Source: Methylosinus sp. Sm6 (GTDB lineage: Bacteria > Pseudomonadota > Alphaproteobacteria > Rhizobiales > Beijerinckiaceae). From it: 64,000 nucleotides of DNA. This document shows positions 1 to 9,135 of the stretch, piece after piece; within the stretch, counting starts at the first letter, position 1, and every line of letters starts with the position of its first letter. The DNA is taken from positions 51,173 to 115,172 of the forward strand of contig NZ_JAINDZ010000016.1 of NCBI RefSeq assembly GCF_019802345.1. The letters are read 5' to 3'. A model generated the notes under the pieces. That model was not told where the DNA came from and did no database searches. It worked only from the letters and a program-made list of their open reading frames with translations. A program made the position numbers and the translations under genes.

Positions 1-1
1 C

Positions 2-967
2 TCGACGCATATCGGCGCGCTCGACAACCGCGCGACGATCGCTTTCCATCGCGAGACCATCGCGCGCATGCTCGATATTCTCGATGTCCGCCCCGAGCGC
101 ATCGCCTGCGATCTCCATCCCGATCTCGCCTCGACGCGCTATGCCGAGGACTGCGGCCTCCCGCTCGTGCGCGTTCAGCATCATGCCGCCCATGTCGCGG
201 CGATCGCGGCCGAGCATGGCGTCGATGAGCCGCTTCTCGGCGCCGCGCTCGACGGCTATGGCTATGGCGACGACAGCGGCGCCTGGGGCGGCGAGCTGAT
301 GCTGGTCGAGCGCGGCGACTGGCGCCGCGTCGGCCATCTCGCGGAGCTGCCGCTGCCGGGCGGCGACCGCGCCGCGCGCGAGCCCTGGCGCATGGGCGTC
401 GCCGCCCTCGCCCGCCTCGACCGATGCGCCGAGGTCTTCCACCGCTTCCCGCAGTTTTCGCTGGCGGGACAGGTCGCCATGCTCGCCTCCTCGCCCCATG
501 TCGCGCGCACCACGAGCCTCGGCCGCATCTTCGACGCCGCCGCCGCTCTGCTCGGCGTGCGTCATCTCCAGGAGCACGAAGCCCAGGCGGCGATGGAGCT
601 CGAGGCGCTGTGCCGCGCGCCGCGCGCGCTCGCCGGCGCCTTCCGCATCAGGGACGGCAAGCTCGATCTCGCGCCGCTGTTCGCCGCTCTGCTCCAGCCC
701 GGGCTCGACCCCGCGCAGGGCTCCGAGCTGTTTCACGGAACGCTGATCGAAGCGCTCGCCGCCTGGATCGGCGACGCCGCCCTCGCGCGCGGCCATCGCC
801 GCGTCGCGCTCGGCGGCGGCTGCCTGATGAACAAGATTCTCGCCGAGGGCGTAGCCAATGGCCTGCGCGCGTTCGGCGTCGAACCCTTGCTCGCGCGAAA
901 AATTCCAGCCAATGACGGCGGGCTGTCGCTCGGACAGGCCGCCATCGCCCGAGAGAGAAAGGCGTAA
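2..967 (+). CDS. hypF: HypF, carbamoyltransferase (C-terminal part; 5' end outside window)
   Basis: HypF makes the thiocarboxamide on the HypE C-terminal cysteine from carbamoyl phosphate and ATP, the first step in making the CN ligands of [NiFe]-hydrogenase. The frame is open from base 2, before the first ATG at 68, and the first residues already match the family, so the gene starts upstream. Visible are the Kae1/YgjD-like region with the HHAAHVAAI metal/nucleotide motif near base 180, GGGCLMNKIL near base 810 and the closing IPANDGGLSLGQ near base 905. About 321 residues of a protein of roughly 750 are present. It ends 4 bases before hypC, as in hypFCDE operons. Confidence 0.95.
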   Translation, partial: STHIGALDNRATIAFHRETIARMLDILDVRPERIACDLHPDLASTRYAEDCGLPLVRVQHHAAHVAAIAAEHGVDEPLLGAALDGYGYGDDSGAWGGELMLVERGDWRRVGHLAELPLPGGDRAAREPWRMGVAALARLDRCAEVFHRFPQFSLAGQVAMLASSPHVARTTSLGRIFDAAAALLGVRHLQEHEAQAAMELEALCRAPRALAGAFRIRDGKLDLAPLFAALLQPGLDPAQGSELFHGTLIEALAAWIGDAALARGHRRVALGGGCLMNKILAEGVANGLRAFGVEPLLARKIPANDGGLSLGQAAIARERKA

Positions 968-971
968 AGCC

Positions 972-1202
972 ATGTGTCTCGCCATACCCACGCGCATCGT
1001 CGAGCTGCTGCCGGACGAAATGGCGCGCATCAGCCTCGACGGCGTCAGCAAGGTCATCTCCGTCGCGCTCGTCGACAATCTCGCCGTCGGAGATTATGTC
1101 GTGCTGCATGTCGGCTATGCGCTCGCCAGGATCGACGAGGCGGAAGCGCTCGCCACATTGGAGCTGCTGCGCGAAGCCGCGCAATTGGGAGCCGCGCCAT
1201 GA
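972..1202 (+). CDS. hypC: HypC/HupF family hydrogenase assembly chaperone
   Basis: Small chaperone (76 aa) that binds HypD and the precursor of the hydrogenase large subunit and shuttles the Fe(CN)2CO group. It begins with MCLAIPTRIVEL; the invariant Cys2 directly after the initiator Met fixes the start at 972, although the frame is open further upstream. The C-terminal A-R-I-D-E-x-E-A segment is also typical. It sits 4 bases after hypF, and its stop codon overlaps the hypD start (ATGA), which indicates translational coupling. Confidence 0.95.
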   Translation: MCLAIPTRIVELLPDEMARISLDGVSKVISVALVDNLAVGDYVVLHVGYALARIDEAEALATLELLREAAQLGAAP

Positions 1203-2326
1203 AGCATGTCGACGAGTATCGCGACGGCGCGCTGGCGCGCGGCGTCGCCCGCCGCATCGCCGAGGAAGCGCAGCCGGGCCGGCATTATCGGTTGATGGAG
1301 TTTTGCGGCGGCCATACGCATGCGATCTCGCGCTATGGCGTCGAAGATTTGCTGCCCGAAAATATCCGCATGATCCACGGGCCGGGCTGCCCGGTCTGCG
1401 TGCTGCCGATGGGGCGCATCGACGACGCCATCCGCCTCGCCGCGCGGCCCGAGGTGACGCTCTGCACCTACGCCGATCTGATGCGCGTGCCGGCCTCGGG
1501 CGCGACGAGCCTGATGAAGGCGAAGGCCGACGGCGCCGATATTCGCATGGTCTATTCGACGCTCGACGCCATCGCCATCGCCGAGAAGGAGCCGGATCGC
1601 GAAATCGTGTTCTTCGCCATCGGCTTCGAGACCACCACGCCGCCGACCGCTCTCGCCATTCGCCTCGCGCAGAAGAAACGCCTGCGCAATTTCTCGATCT
1701 TCTGCAATCATGTGCTGACGCCGGCGGCGATGCAGGCCATTCTCGAGGCCAAGGAAGGCGTCGAGATCGAGGGCTTCGTCGGCCCCGCCCATGTCTCCAC
1801 CGTGATCGGCATGTCGCCCTATCGGCGCTTCGCGACGGATTATCACAAGCCCGTCGTCATCGCCGGCTTCGAGCCGCTCGACGTCATCCAGGCCGTGCTG
1901 ATGCTGGTTCGGCAGATCAATGACGGCCGCAGCGAGATCGAGAACCAATACCGCCGCGCCGTCACCGAGACCGGCAATAACAAGGCCATCGACGAGATGG
2001 CGGAGATATTCGAATTGCGCGAGAGCTTCGAATGGCGCGGCCTCGGCGAGATTCCGCGCAGCGCGCTGCGGCTGCGCGAGCCTTACGCGCAATTCGACGC
2101 GGAGCGGCGCTTTTGCGTCGTCACCCTCCCCGCGCGCGACAATCCCGCCTGCGAATGCGGCGCGATCCTGCGCGGCGCCAAGCGCCCGCAGGATTGCAAG
2201 CTGTTCGGAACCGCCTGCACGCCGGAGACGCCGATGGGCTCCTGCATGGTGTCCTCGGAAGGCTCTTGCGCGGCGCACTGGGCTTATGGAAGATTCCGCC
2301 AGATCGAAAGGCGGAAGGCGTCATGA
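1199..2326 (+). CDS. hypD: HypD, Fe(CN)2CO assembly scaffold
   Basis: HypD (375 aa) is the [4Fe-4S] scaffold on which the Fe(CN)2CO centre is built together with HypC and HypE. Family motifs are intact: CGGHTH near residue 37, GPGCPVC near residue 62, the central GFETTTPP, and the C-terminal cysteine cluster (CECGAIL, then CKLFGTACTPETPMGSCM and a final SEGSCAAHW) that binds the cluster. The start overlaps the hypC stop by four bases and the stop overlaps the hypE start by four bases, so the genes are coupled. Full length for the family. Confidence 0.96.
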   Translation: MKHVDEYRDGALARGVARRIAEEAQPGRHYRLMEFCGGHTHAISRYGVEDLLPENIRMIHGPGCPVCVLPMGRIDDAIRLAARPEVTLCTYADLMRVPASGATSLMKAKADGADIRMVYSTLDAIAIAEKEPDREIVFFAIGFETTTPPTALAIRLAQKKRLRNFSIFCNHVLTPAAMQAILEAKEGVEIEGFVGPAHVSTVIGMSPYRRFATDYHKPVVIAGFEPLDVIQAVLMLVRQINDGRSEIENQYRRAVTETGNNKAIDEMAEIFELRESFEWRGLGEIPRSALRLREPYAQFDAERRFCVVTLPARDNPACECGAILRGAKRPQDCKLFGTACTPETPMGSCMVSSEGSCAAHWAYGRFRQIERRKAS

Positions 2327-3372
2327 ACAAGCACGAGCCGCTCGGAAGAAAGCTGGACCTTCGCCATGGCCGCGTCGACCTGTCGCACGGCTCCGGCGGG
2401 CGGGCGATGGCGCGACTCATCGCCGACGTCTTTCACGCGGCCTTCGACAATGATTGGCTGCGCGCCGGCAATGATCAGGCGGCCTTCGACATTCCCGGCG
2501 GACGCATGGCGATGACCACCGACGGCTATGTCGTCTCGCCTCTGTTCTTTCCCGGCGGCGACATCGGCAAGCTCGCCGTGCATGGCACGATCAACGATAT
2601 CGCAATGGCCGGCGCGCGGCCCCTGCACATGTCGGCCAGCTTCATCATCGAGGAAGGCTTTCCCCTCGCCGATCTCTCGCGCATCGCGCAGAGCATGGGC
2701 GAGGCCTCTCGCGAGGCGGGCGTGCCGATCGTCACCGGCGACACCAAGGTGGTCGAGCGCGGCAAGGCCGACGGCGTGTTCATTTCCACCGCCTGCGTCG
2801 GCGTGGTTCCGGCGGGGCTCGAGCTCTCCGGCGACAAGGCGCGGCCGGGCGACGTCATTCTCCTTTCCGGCGCGATCGGCGACCATGGCGTCGCCGTGAT
2901 GTCGAAGCGCGAGAATTTGTCGTTCGAGACGGAAGTGCTTTCCGACACCGCCGCTTTGCACGAGCTGGTCGCGGCCATGGTCGCGGCCGCCGGCGCCTCG
3001 ATCCGCCTGATGCGCGACCCGACGCGCGGCGGGCTCGCGGCGACGCTCAACGAGGTCGCGCATCAGTCCAAGGTCGGCGCGCAGATCGACGAGGCGTCGA
3101 TTCCGGTCGCGCCGCAAGTGGCGGCCGCCTGCGAGCTGCTCGGCCTCGATCCTCTGTTCGTCGCCAATGAGGGCAAGCTCGTCGCCATCGTCGCGCCGGA
3201 GGCGGCCGACGCCCTCCTCGCCGTCATGCGCGCGCATCCGCTCGGCGCACGATCCGCGCGCATCGGCGAGATCGTCGCGGACGAGCATTGCTTCGTGCAG
3301 ATGACGACGCGCTTCGGCGGCGGCCGCATTATCGATTGGCTCTCCGGCGAGCAATTGCCGCGCATCTGCTGA
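2323..3372 (+). CDS. hypE: HypE, thiocarboxamide dehydratase
   Basis: HypE (349 aa) dehydrates the HypF-made thiocarboxamide to a thiocyanate and passes cyanide to iron on HypC-HypD. It has the PurM/AIR-synthase fold: LSHGSGGRAM near residue 21, the nucleotide-binding ND-QAAFD and MTTDGYVVSPLFFPGGDIG segments, and DPTRGGLAATLNE. The protein ends in PRIC; this C-terminal cysteine is the carrier residue, so the gene is intact and probably functional. The start at 2323 overlaps hypD (ATGA). Confidence 0.96.
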   Translation: MNKHEPLGRKLDLRHGRVDLSHGSGGRAMARLIADVFHAAFDNDWLRAGNDQAAFDIPGGRMAMTTDGYVVSPLFFPGGDIGKLAVHGTINDIAMAGARPLHMSASFIIEEGFPLADLSRIAQSMGEASREAGVPIVTGDTKVVERGKADGVFISTACVGVVPAGLELSGDKARPGDVILLSGAIGDHGVAVMSKRENLSFETEVLSDTAALHELVAAMVAAAGASIRLMRDPTRGGLAATLNEVAHQSKVGAQIDEASIPVAPQVAAACELLGLDPLFVANEGKLVAIVAPEAADALLAVMRAHPLGARSARIGEIVADEHCFVQMTTRFGGGRIIDWLSGEQLPRIC

Positions 3373-3384
3373 GCGACCACATTC

Positions 3385-4887
3385 ATGAACCAGCGCGAAG
3401 ACCCGGCGAAGATCGAACGCGACCCGCGCAAGAGCGCGACCGGCGCCACAGTGCTGATCGTCGACGACGAAAAGCGCTCGCTCGAATCCTTGCGGCGCGT
3501 GCTCGGAGTCGAGTTCCAGATTCTGTGCGCGCAGAACGCCGCCGAGGCGGAGGCGATTCTCGACGGCGATCTCGTGCAAGTGGTGCTGTGCGATCAGCGC
3601 ATGCCGGGCGAGACGGGCGTCGAATTCCTGACGCGCGTGCGCGAGCGCTGGCCGGAGCCCGTGCGCATGATCATCTCTGGCTATACCGACGCGGAGGACA
3701 TCATCGCCGGCGTCAATGAAGCCGGCGTCTATCGCTATGTGACGAAGCCCTGGGACCCGGACAGGCTGCTGGAGACCGTGCGCGAGGCCGCGCGACTCTA
3801 TGCGGCGCAGAAGGAGGGCGGCGCGGCGCCGCCGCTCGACGCCAAGCCGTCCAACGAAAGGCTGCGCCGAATCGTCCAGGACAAGCGCCGCGCCGAGCGG
3901 AGCCTGTTCGAGTTCTCGCGCATCGTCCACGCCCCCGACAGCCCGATGCGCCAGACCATCGCTCTGGCGCGGCGCGCCGCCGAATACGACATCTCCGTGC
4001 TGATCACCGGCGCCTCCGGCACCGGCAAGGAGCTGCTCGCCCGCGCCATTCACCACGGCTCCGCGCGCGGCGACAAATCCTTCGTCGTCGAAAACTGCGG
4101 CGCGCTGCCGGACGAACTGCTCGAGAGCGAATTGTTCGGCTGCAAAAAGGGCGCGTTCACCGGCGCCTATCAAGATCGTGTCGGCCTGTTCGAGGTCGCC
4201 GATGGCGGCTCGATCTTTCTCGACGAGATCGGCGAGACATCCCCTGCTTTCCAGGTGAAGCTGCTGCGCGTCCTGCAGGAGGGCGAGATTCGCCCGCTCG
4301 GCGCCCAGCGTCCGCGCCGCGTCGACGTGCGCGTCATCGCCGCCACCAATCGCGACATCGAGGCGGAGGTCGAAGCCGGCCGCTTTCGCCGCGATCTCTA
4401 TTATCGCCTCGCCGCCTTCCCCATCCATCTTTCGGCGCTCGGCGAGCGCCGCGGCGACATCGCCATCATCGCCGCGCGCATTCTGCTCGCCGTCAATCAG
4501 CAATTCAACCGCCGCATTCCCGGCTTCGAGCCGGAGACCTTGCGCTTGATGGAGCGCTATTCCTGGCCTGGAAACGTTCGCGAGCTGCACAATGAAATTC
4601 AGCGGATGGTGGTGCTCAGCGATGGCGAGGCCAATCTTTCGCCGGAGCTGCTGTCGCCGGCGATCCTCGAGCATGGCCGCGGCGGCGCGGCGCCGCAGGA
4701 GGGGCAGACGCGATTCACCTTGAAGGAGCGCGTCGAAATGCTCGAATGCGCGCTCATCAAGGAATCGCTCGAGCGCAATGGACGCAACATCAGCCATGTC
4801 GCCGATGAGCTCGGCCTCTCGCGCGTCGGCCTGCGTAGCAAGATCGCGCGCTATGATATCTCCCGCGTCGTCGATGACGAAGCCTGA
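3385..4887 (+). CDS. hoxA: HoxA/HupR-type response regulator, NtrC family
   Basis: Transcription activator of hydrogenase genes (500 aa). Order of domains: receiver (about 20-140, phospho-acceptor Asp70 in [10 protein letters not shown], conserved Lys121 in VTKPWDP), AAA+ domain (about 170-410; Walker A GASGTGKE at 209-216; GAFTGA loop at 256-261; Walker B IFLDEIGE) and a Fis-type helix-turn-helix at the C-terminus ([17 protein letters not shown]). The intact GAFTGA loop is the sigma-54 contact, suggesting a sigma-54-dependent activator (HoxA style). It lies 12 bases after hypE and overlaps the kinase gene by 14 bases. hupR is an alternative name; the family call is firm, the exact orthology less so. 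Confidence 0.9.
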   Translation: MNQREDPAKIERDPRKSATGATVLIVDDEKRSLESLRRVLGVEFQILCAQNAAEAEAILDGDLVQVVLCDQRMPGETGVEFLTRVRERWPEPVRMIISGYTDAEDIIAGVNEAGVYRYVTKPWDPDRLLETVREAARLYAAQKEGGAAPPLDAKPSNERLRRIVQDKRRAERSLFEFSRIVHAPDSPMRQTIALARRAAEYDISVLITGASGTGKELLARAIHHGSARGDKSFVVENCGALPDELLESELFGCKKGAFTGAYQDRVGLFEVADGGSIFLDEIGETSPAFQVKLLRVLQEGEIRPLGAQRPRRVDVRVIAATNRDIEAEVEAGRFRRDLYYRLAAFPIHLSALGERRGDIAIIAARILLAVNQQFNRRIPGFEPETLRLMERYSWPGNVRELHNEIQRMVVLSDGEANLSPELLSPAILEHGRGGAAPQEGQTRFTLKERVEMLECALIKESLERNGRNISHVADELGLSRVGLRSKIARYDISRVVDDEA

Positions 4888-6238
4888 TGCGACAAGCGAT
4901 TGCGCGCGTGGCGATCTGATCGCCCGCGTCGCCGGCGCCGACATCGCGCTTTCGGAAGGCAGCGAGCAGGTCTGGCTCGAAGTCATCCGCAAGATGGATG
5001 AGGTCTATGCCGATCTCCTCGTCTACGAAGCCGATCTCGAGAAGAAGAACGGCGAGCTCGAGGAAGCGCAGAATTTCATTCAAAGCGTGATTGCATCGGT
5101 CTCCGACGTGCTCGTCGTCTGCGACGAGAGCGGGGCGATATTGCAGGTCAATCCGGCGTTCCGCGAGCTGATCGGCCACAGCGAGGAGGAGCTCGTCGGA
5201 TCGCCGCTGCTCGAGCTGTTCGTCCCCGAGGACCGGGCGCAGGCGTCGACGCTCTGCTCGGCGTCGACGCGCGACGCCACCAGCGCCGAGCTGCGCTTCC
5301 GCACCCGCGACGGTGCGTCCGATTTGATGGCGATCAATCGCTCGCCTCTCTCCAATTCCGCAGGACGGCGCGCCGGCGTCGTGTTCACCGGCCGGCCGAT
5401 CGGCGAGCTGCGGCGCGCCTATGAGGCGCTGCATCGCGCCCATCTCGAGCTGAAGCAGGCCCAGTCGCGGCTGATCGAGCAGGAGAAGATGGCGAGCCTC
5501 GGACGTCTCGTCGCCGGCGTCGCCCATGAGCTCAACAATCCGATCAGCTTCGTCTATGGAAATATTCACACGCTCGACCGCTATCGAAAGGCCCTCGCCC
5601 GCTATATCGGCGCCCTTCACTCGGGGGCCGGCCCAAAGGAGCGCGACAGGCTGAGACGCGCCGACGACATAGACGCGATGCTCGCCGATCTCGAGCCATT
5701 GATCGAAGGCACGCTCGAAGGCGCCGTGCGCATCAGCGATATCGTGAAGAATCTGCGCCGGCTCTCCTTCGGCGCCAACACGCCGCGCGAAAAAATCGCG
5801 CTCTCCAAGGTCGTCGAAACCGCGACGCAATGGGCCGCGCGCAGCAAGAAGGCCAAGGCGCGCATCGTCACGCGGCTCGAGCCCGATGTCGTCGCCTGCG
5901 GCCACAGCGGTCAGATCCACTCCGTGCTGGTCAATCTGATCGACAATGCGCTCGACGCCGTGCGCGACAGCGACTCCCCGCTCGTCTCGATCGACGCGCG
6001 CACAGACGGCGAACATGCCGTCGTCGAAGTGGCCGACAATGGCAAAGGCGTGCCCGAGACGCTGCGCAGCCGCATATTCGAGCCTTTTTTCACCACGAAG
6101 ACCGTCGGCGAAGGAACGGGACTCGGCCTTTGGATCAGCTATTCGATCGTGCACGAACATGGCGGCTCGATCGAGGTCGACGCGCCGCCGCAAGGCGGCG
6201 CGCGCTTCACCTTGCGGCTCCCTCGCGGAGTGGATTGA
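4874..6238 (+). CDS. hupT: HoxJ/HupT-type sensor histidine kinase
   Basis: Cytoplasmic kinase (454 aa) predicted to signal H2 availability to the preceding regulator. An N-terminal helical segment (about 30-70) leads into a PAS domain (about 70-175), a coiled linker, the H-box with phospho-acceptor His218 (GVAHELNNPISFVYGN) and an HATPase domain (LIDNALDAV; ADNGKGVPE; FEPFFTTKTVGEGTGLGL). No membrane segment is visible, as in HupT/HoxJ. ATG 4874 was chosen because it overlaps the end of the regulator gene and begins recognisable sequence; the upstream part of the frame is out-of-frame hoxA. A hydrogenase-like H2 sensor (HupUV/HoxBC), if present, is outside the window. Confidence 0.88.
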   Translation: MTKPDATSDCARGDLIARVAGADIALSEGSEQVWLEVIRKMDEVYADLLVYEADLEKKNGELEEAQNFIQSVIASVSDVLVVCDESGAILQVNPAFRELIGHSEEELVGSPLLELFVPEDRAQASTLCSASTRDATSAELRFRTRDGASDLMAINRSPLSNSAGRRAGVVFTGRPIGELRRAYEALHRAHLELKQAQSRLIEQEKMASLGRLVAGVAHELNNPISFVYGNIHTLDRYRKALARYIGALHSGAGPKERDRLRRADDIDAMLADLEPLIEGTLEGAVRISDIVKNLRRLSFGANTPREKIALSKVVETATQWAARSKKAKARIVTRLEPDVVACGHSGQIHSVLVNLIDNALDAVRDSDSPLVSIDARTDGEHAVVEVADNGKGVPETLRSRIFEPFFTTKTVGEGTGLGLWISYSIVHEHGGSIEVDAPPQGGARFTLRLPRGVD

Positions 6239-6269
6239 CGACGCTCCGCGCGCGAGCGAACGCTGGCGA

Positions 6270-7775
6270 TCAGCTCGGCTTGCGCAGCGCGCCACGCAGC
6301 AGAATCTCGGCCATCAGCGTCCGCGAGATCTGCAGCTCCTTCTCCTCGAGCGCGCCGAGCGCGACGATCAGCCAGCCATAGACGGCCGCGCCGCAGGCGA
6401 TCGCCAGGGCCAATGCGGCGGGCGCCTGCCATTGCGTGACGATTGCGCGCGCCGCCAGCGCGCAGCCTGTCGCCGCGAGCACGATCTTGCAAAACTTCGC
6501 CAGCGGAAACGGCGCCTCCATGACCTTCGCGATGTAAACGAAGCTCGCCAGGGTGAGAAACCCCTGCACCGCCGAGCGTGCGGACACGGCGCCCATCACG
6601 CCGAATGCCGGAATCACCGTCACGCCTGCGAGCAGGGACAAGACGACGCCGAGCGCTCCCGTGCGCACGAGAAAGGAGCTTTTCTCGCAGGCGAGCAAGA
6701 GCGTCGTGCTCACTGTGGAAATGGAGCCGAACGCCTGCATGGCGATCAGAATCGTGGCGGACGCGCTCGCTTCTGCGAACTCCGGCCCGAACAGCACCGG
6801 CAGAAACAGCGGAGCGATCGCCGCCATGCCGAAGCAGGCGGGAAACAAGACCACAGCGACAAAGCGAATCGACGAAGCGTAGGCGTCGTGCAGTCCGCTT
6901 CGATCTCCGAGCGCGTGTCGCTCGGCGAACAGCGGCAAAATCCCGCCCGTCATCAACAAAGGCGCCTGCGCGGCGAGATTGCAGAGCGTGTAGGAGACCG
7001 CGAACAGCCCCGCCTCCTTGGCGCCGCGCCAATAATCCAGAAAGCCGATTTCGATGCGCGACCAGACGATCACCGAAATGAGTCCGACGCCCCAATTATT
7101 CACAGCAAAACGCCAGGCGCGTCGCCTCAGGTCTTCCGGCAGGCCGGTCGTCGCTCTCATATATTGCAAGGCCGCGGCCGCGCAAACGACACTGCCCATC
7201 GCATAGCCGATCAGCGCGCCTTCCGCGCCCCCGTAAAAACATCCCGCAGCCGTCGCGACGAGCTGCAACGGCAATCCGATCGCCGTCAGCTTCGCCGCCA
7301 CGTCGAAGCTCTGACGCCCACGCAGAACCGACAGGCCGAAATTGTTGAGCGCCTGAACGGCGAACACGAATGCGATCACCAGCCAGATGGAATCGGGAGA
7401 CTCGCTGAACATGCGCAATCGGAAGCTGTCGCGGATCCATTGCGCGCCGCCGAGCGCCAGCTCGGCGAAGAGTCCGACGACGAGCGCCGTCGAGAACAAT
7501 ATCGGCCGAAAGAAATAGGGGCCGATCTCGTCGACATAGGCGAGCTCGCCGCGCGCCATCAGCTCCGGCGTGAACCGCGCTATGGTGAGGGGAAGGCCGA
7601 GGTCGGCGAAAGTAACGGCCATTCCCGTGACCCACACGCCGATCGCCACCGTTCCCGCCCCGACGGGACCGAGAATGCGTCCAACGATCACGAGGCCGAG
7701 AAAGCTGCCGAGAGACGAGTTCAGACTGGCGAGGAGCCCGAACATGGTGTTGCGGGTAAATTTGTTCAGGGACAT
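6270..7775 (-). CDS. Wzx-like polysaccharide flippase (MOP superfamily)
   Basis: Integral membrane protein (501 aa) with about 12-14 hydrophobic segments and the layout of MOP/PST lipid-linked oligosaccharide flippases: an N-terminal FTRNTMFGLLASLNSSLGSF helix, followed by repeated helix pairs and short charged loops. Its predicted job is moving undecaprenyl-linked repeat units across the inner membrane for polymerisation. It is 32 bases downstream of the GT4 gene on the same strand, so the two probably share a transcript. It converges on the hupT gene with 31 bases between stops. The substrate cannot be told from sequence. Confidence 0.85.
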   Translation of the reverse strand: MSLNKFTRNTMFGLLASLNSSLGSFLGLVIVGRILGPVGAGTVAIGVWVTGMAVTFADLGLPLTIARFTPELMARGELAYVDEIGPYFFRPILFSTALVVGLFAELALGGAQWIRDSFRLRMFSESPDSIWLVIAFVFAVQALNNFGLSVLRGRQSFDVAAKLTAIGLPLQLVATAAGCFYGGAEGALIGYAMGSVVCAAAALQYMRATTGLPEDLRRRAWRFAVNNWGVGLISVIVWSRIEIGFLDYWRGAKEAGLFAVSYTLCNLAAQAPLLMTGGILPLFAERHALGDRSGLHDAYASSIRFVAVVLFPACFGMAAIAPLFLPVLFGPEFAEASASATILIAMQAFGSISTVSTTLLLACEKSSFLVRTGALGVVLSLLAGVTVIPAFGVMGAVSARSAVQGFLTLASFVYIAKVMEAPFPLAKFCKIVLAATGCALAARAIVTQWQAPAALALAIACGAAVYGWLIVALGALEEKELQISRTLMAEILLRGALRKPS

Positions 7776-7807
7776 GTCAGGCCTGTCGAAGCGCGAGCTT
7801 TATGGGC

Positions 7808-9028
7808 TCAGTGTCGAGATCGCTCGGCCGGTCTTTTTGACACAGAAGCCGATCCCTCGACCTCTATCGAGCAATCCCGGCGCCGGTCGGCGTCTGTTCC
7901 GATTTCCGGCATCCGGCGCGAGCCCGCCGCACCATGATAAATCTGCGAGTAGCTTTCGGCGACGCGCGGCCATGCGAATTCGCGCGCAAGGCCGACTGCC
8001 CTCTCACGCAGAGCTCCTGCGGAGGCTTCGAGCTCGTCGAATGCGCGGCCGATCGCTTTCGCCGTCGCAGCAACGTCGGCAAAATCCGCAATGTGAATGA
8101 GCCCGCGCCGTGACGAGAAGGCGCGATAAGCGTCATTCCCATGCACCACCGGCAGCAGTCCCGCGCTCAGCGCTTCGATCAAAGCTATGCCGAAACCCTC
8201 ATATTCCGACGCGCTCACGAACAGGCTCGAACGGCCGATCAGCTGCGCGACGCCGTCATCGTCCAGGCCGACATGAAGCTGCACATGCGCCTGAAGCGAG
8301 CGTTGCGCGATCTCGTCGTTCAAACGATCCTTGTTCCAATCGGATTCGAGTCCGACGATGTCGAGGCGCCACTGCGCATCCCGCTCGACCAACGCCCGCA
8401 TCGCGTCGAGCAGACGGTCGAGCCGCTTGTTGACCGAAAATCGTCCGATGGCGATGAGCGACTTCACCGGCGTTCGACTCGATGCGTGCGCGAATTTGTC
8501 GATATCCGTCCCGTTCTCCACCAGTTGCAAATTGTTCGGCGAGATCGTCGCGAACAGACGATAGTCGCTGTCGCTGCACGCGACGATCGCGTGATAGCGG
8601 CGCGCCGTGAACCGCGTCACCGCGGCGAACCAGATGCGCTTCAACGTCGAATGCGCGGCTGTATGGAAAAATCCGCCATGGGTGGTCGCGATGATCGGGC
8701 GTCGCCGCAGGAGCGACGCGAGCGCGACGAAATCGAACAAGAAGTCGACGGCATGAACATGCAGGATATCGGCGTCGCCGATGTGCGCGAGCACGCCCGG
8801 CGCGATCGGATAGCGCGTCGAGCCGAAAAACGGCACGCGGCGGATCTCTATGCCGTCGAGAGCGTCTTTATCGGCGAGAGGCGTGTCGCGATCGGTGAAC
8901 AGACGATCCAGCGTCACGACACGCACATGCGCGCCCGCTTCCACCTGCGCGCGGGCGAGTCGATGAACGAACTCCTCGAGCCCTCCCCGCGAAGGCCAGA
9001 ACTGGCGAACGATATGGACAATTCTCAT
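7808..9028 (-). CDS. Glycosyltransferase family 4 (GT-B fold)
   Basis: Predicted cytoplasmic glycosyltransferase (406 aa). The N-terminal Rossmann half starts MRIVHIVRQFWPSRGGLEEFV, the usual GT4 opening with a glycine-rich acceptor loop. The C-terminal half has IAIGRFSVNKRLDRLLDAM and the nucleotide-sugar motif SASEYEGFGIALIEALSAG with the EGFGIALIEA retaining-GT signature. The last 35 residues (charged, after the YHGAAG segment) look like a nonconserved tail. It is first in a two-gene minus-strand unit with the flippase and is divergent from the GT2 gene, leaving a 107-base promoter region (9029-9135). Confidence 0.87.
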   Translation of the reverse strand: MRIVHIVRQFWPSRGGLEEFVHRLARAQVEAGAHVRVVTLDRLFTDRDTPLADKDALDGIEIRRVPFFGSTRYPIAPGVLAHIGDADILHVHAVDFLFDFVALASLLRRRPIIATTHGGFFHTAAHSTLKRIWFAAVTRFTARRYHAIVACSDSDYRLFATISPNNLQLVENGTDIDKFAHASSRTPVKSLIAIGRFSVNKRLDRLLDAMRALVERDAQWRLDIVGLESDWNKDRLNDEIAQRSLQAHVQLHVGLDDDGVAQLIGRSSLFVSASEYEGFGIALIEALSAGLLPVVHGNDAYRAFSSRRGLIHIADFADVAATAKAIGRAFDELEASAGALRERAVGLAREFAWPRVAESYSQIYHGAAGSRRMPEIGTDADRRRDCSIEVEGSASVSKRPAERSRH

Positions 9029-9135
9029 GGGACGCCCCGCTCTCGAGCCGCTCGCTTCACGCTTTGCGCCGCGCTTAACGGCTCATTAACCAAGCGCCGG
9101 CTAATTCTCGGCCGATACGGCTCGAGGATTCGTCG

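Noticed and set aside
2284..4992. 902-codon minus-strand frame opposite hypE and hoxA
   Set aside because: Antisense shadow of two well-recognised genes.
5946..7937. 663-codon plus-strand frame opposite the flippase
   Set aside because: It crosses gene boundaries, has low-complexity Arg/Gln/His composition, and the minus strand encodes a clear membrane protein.
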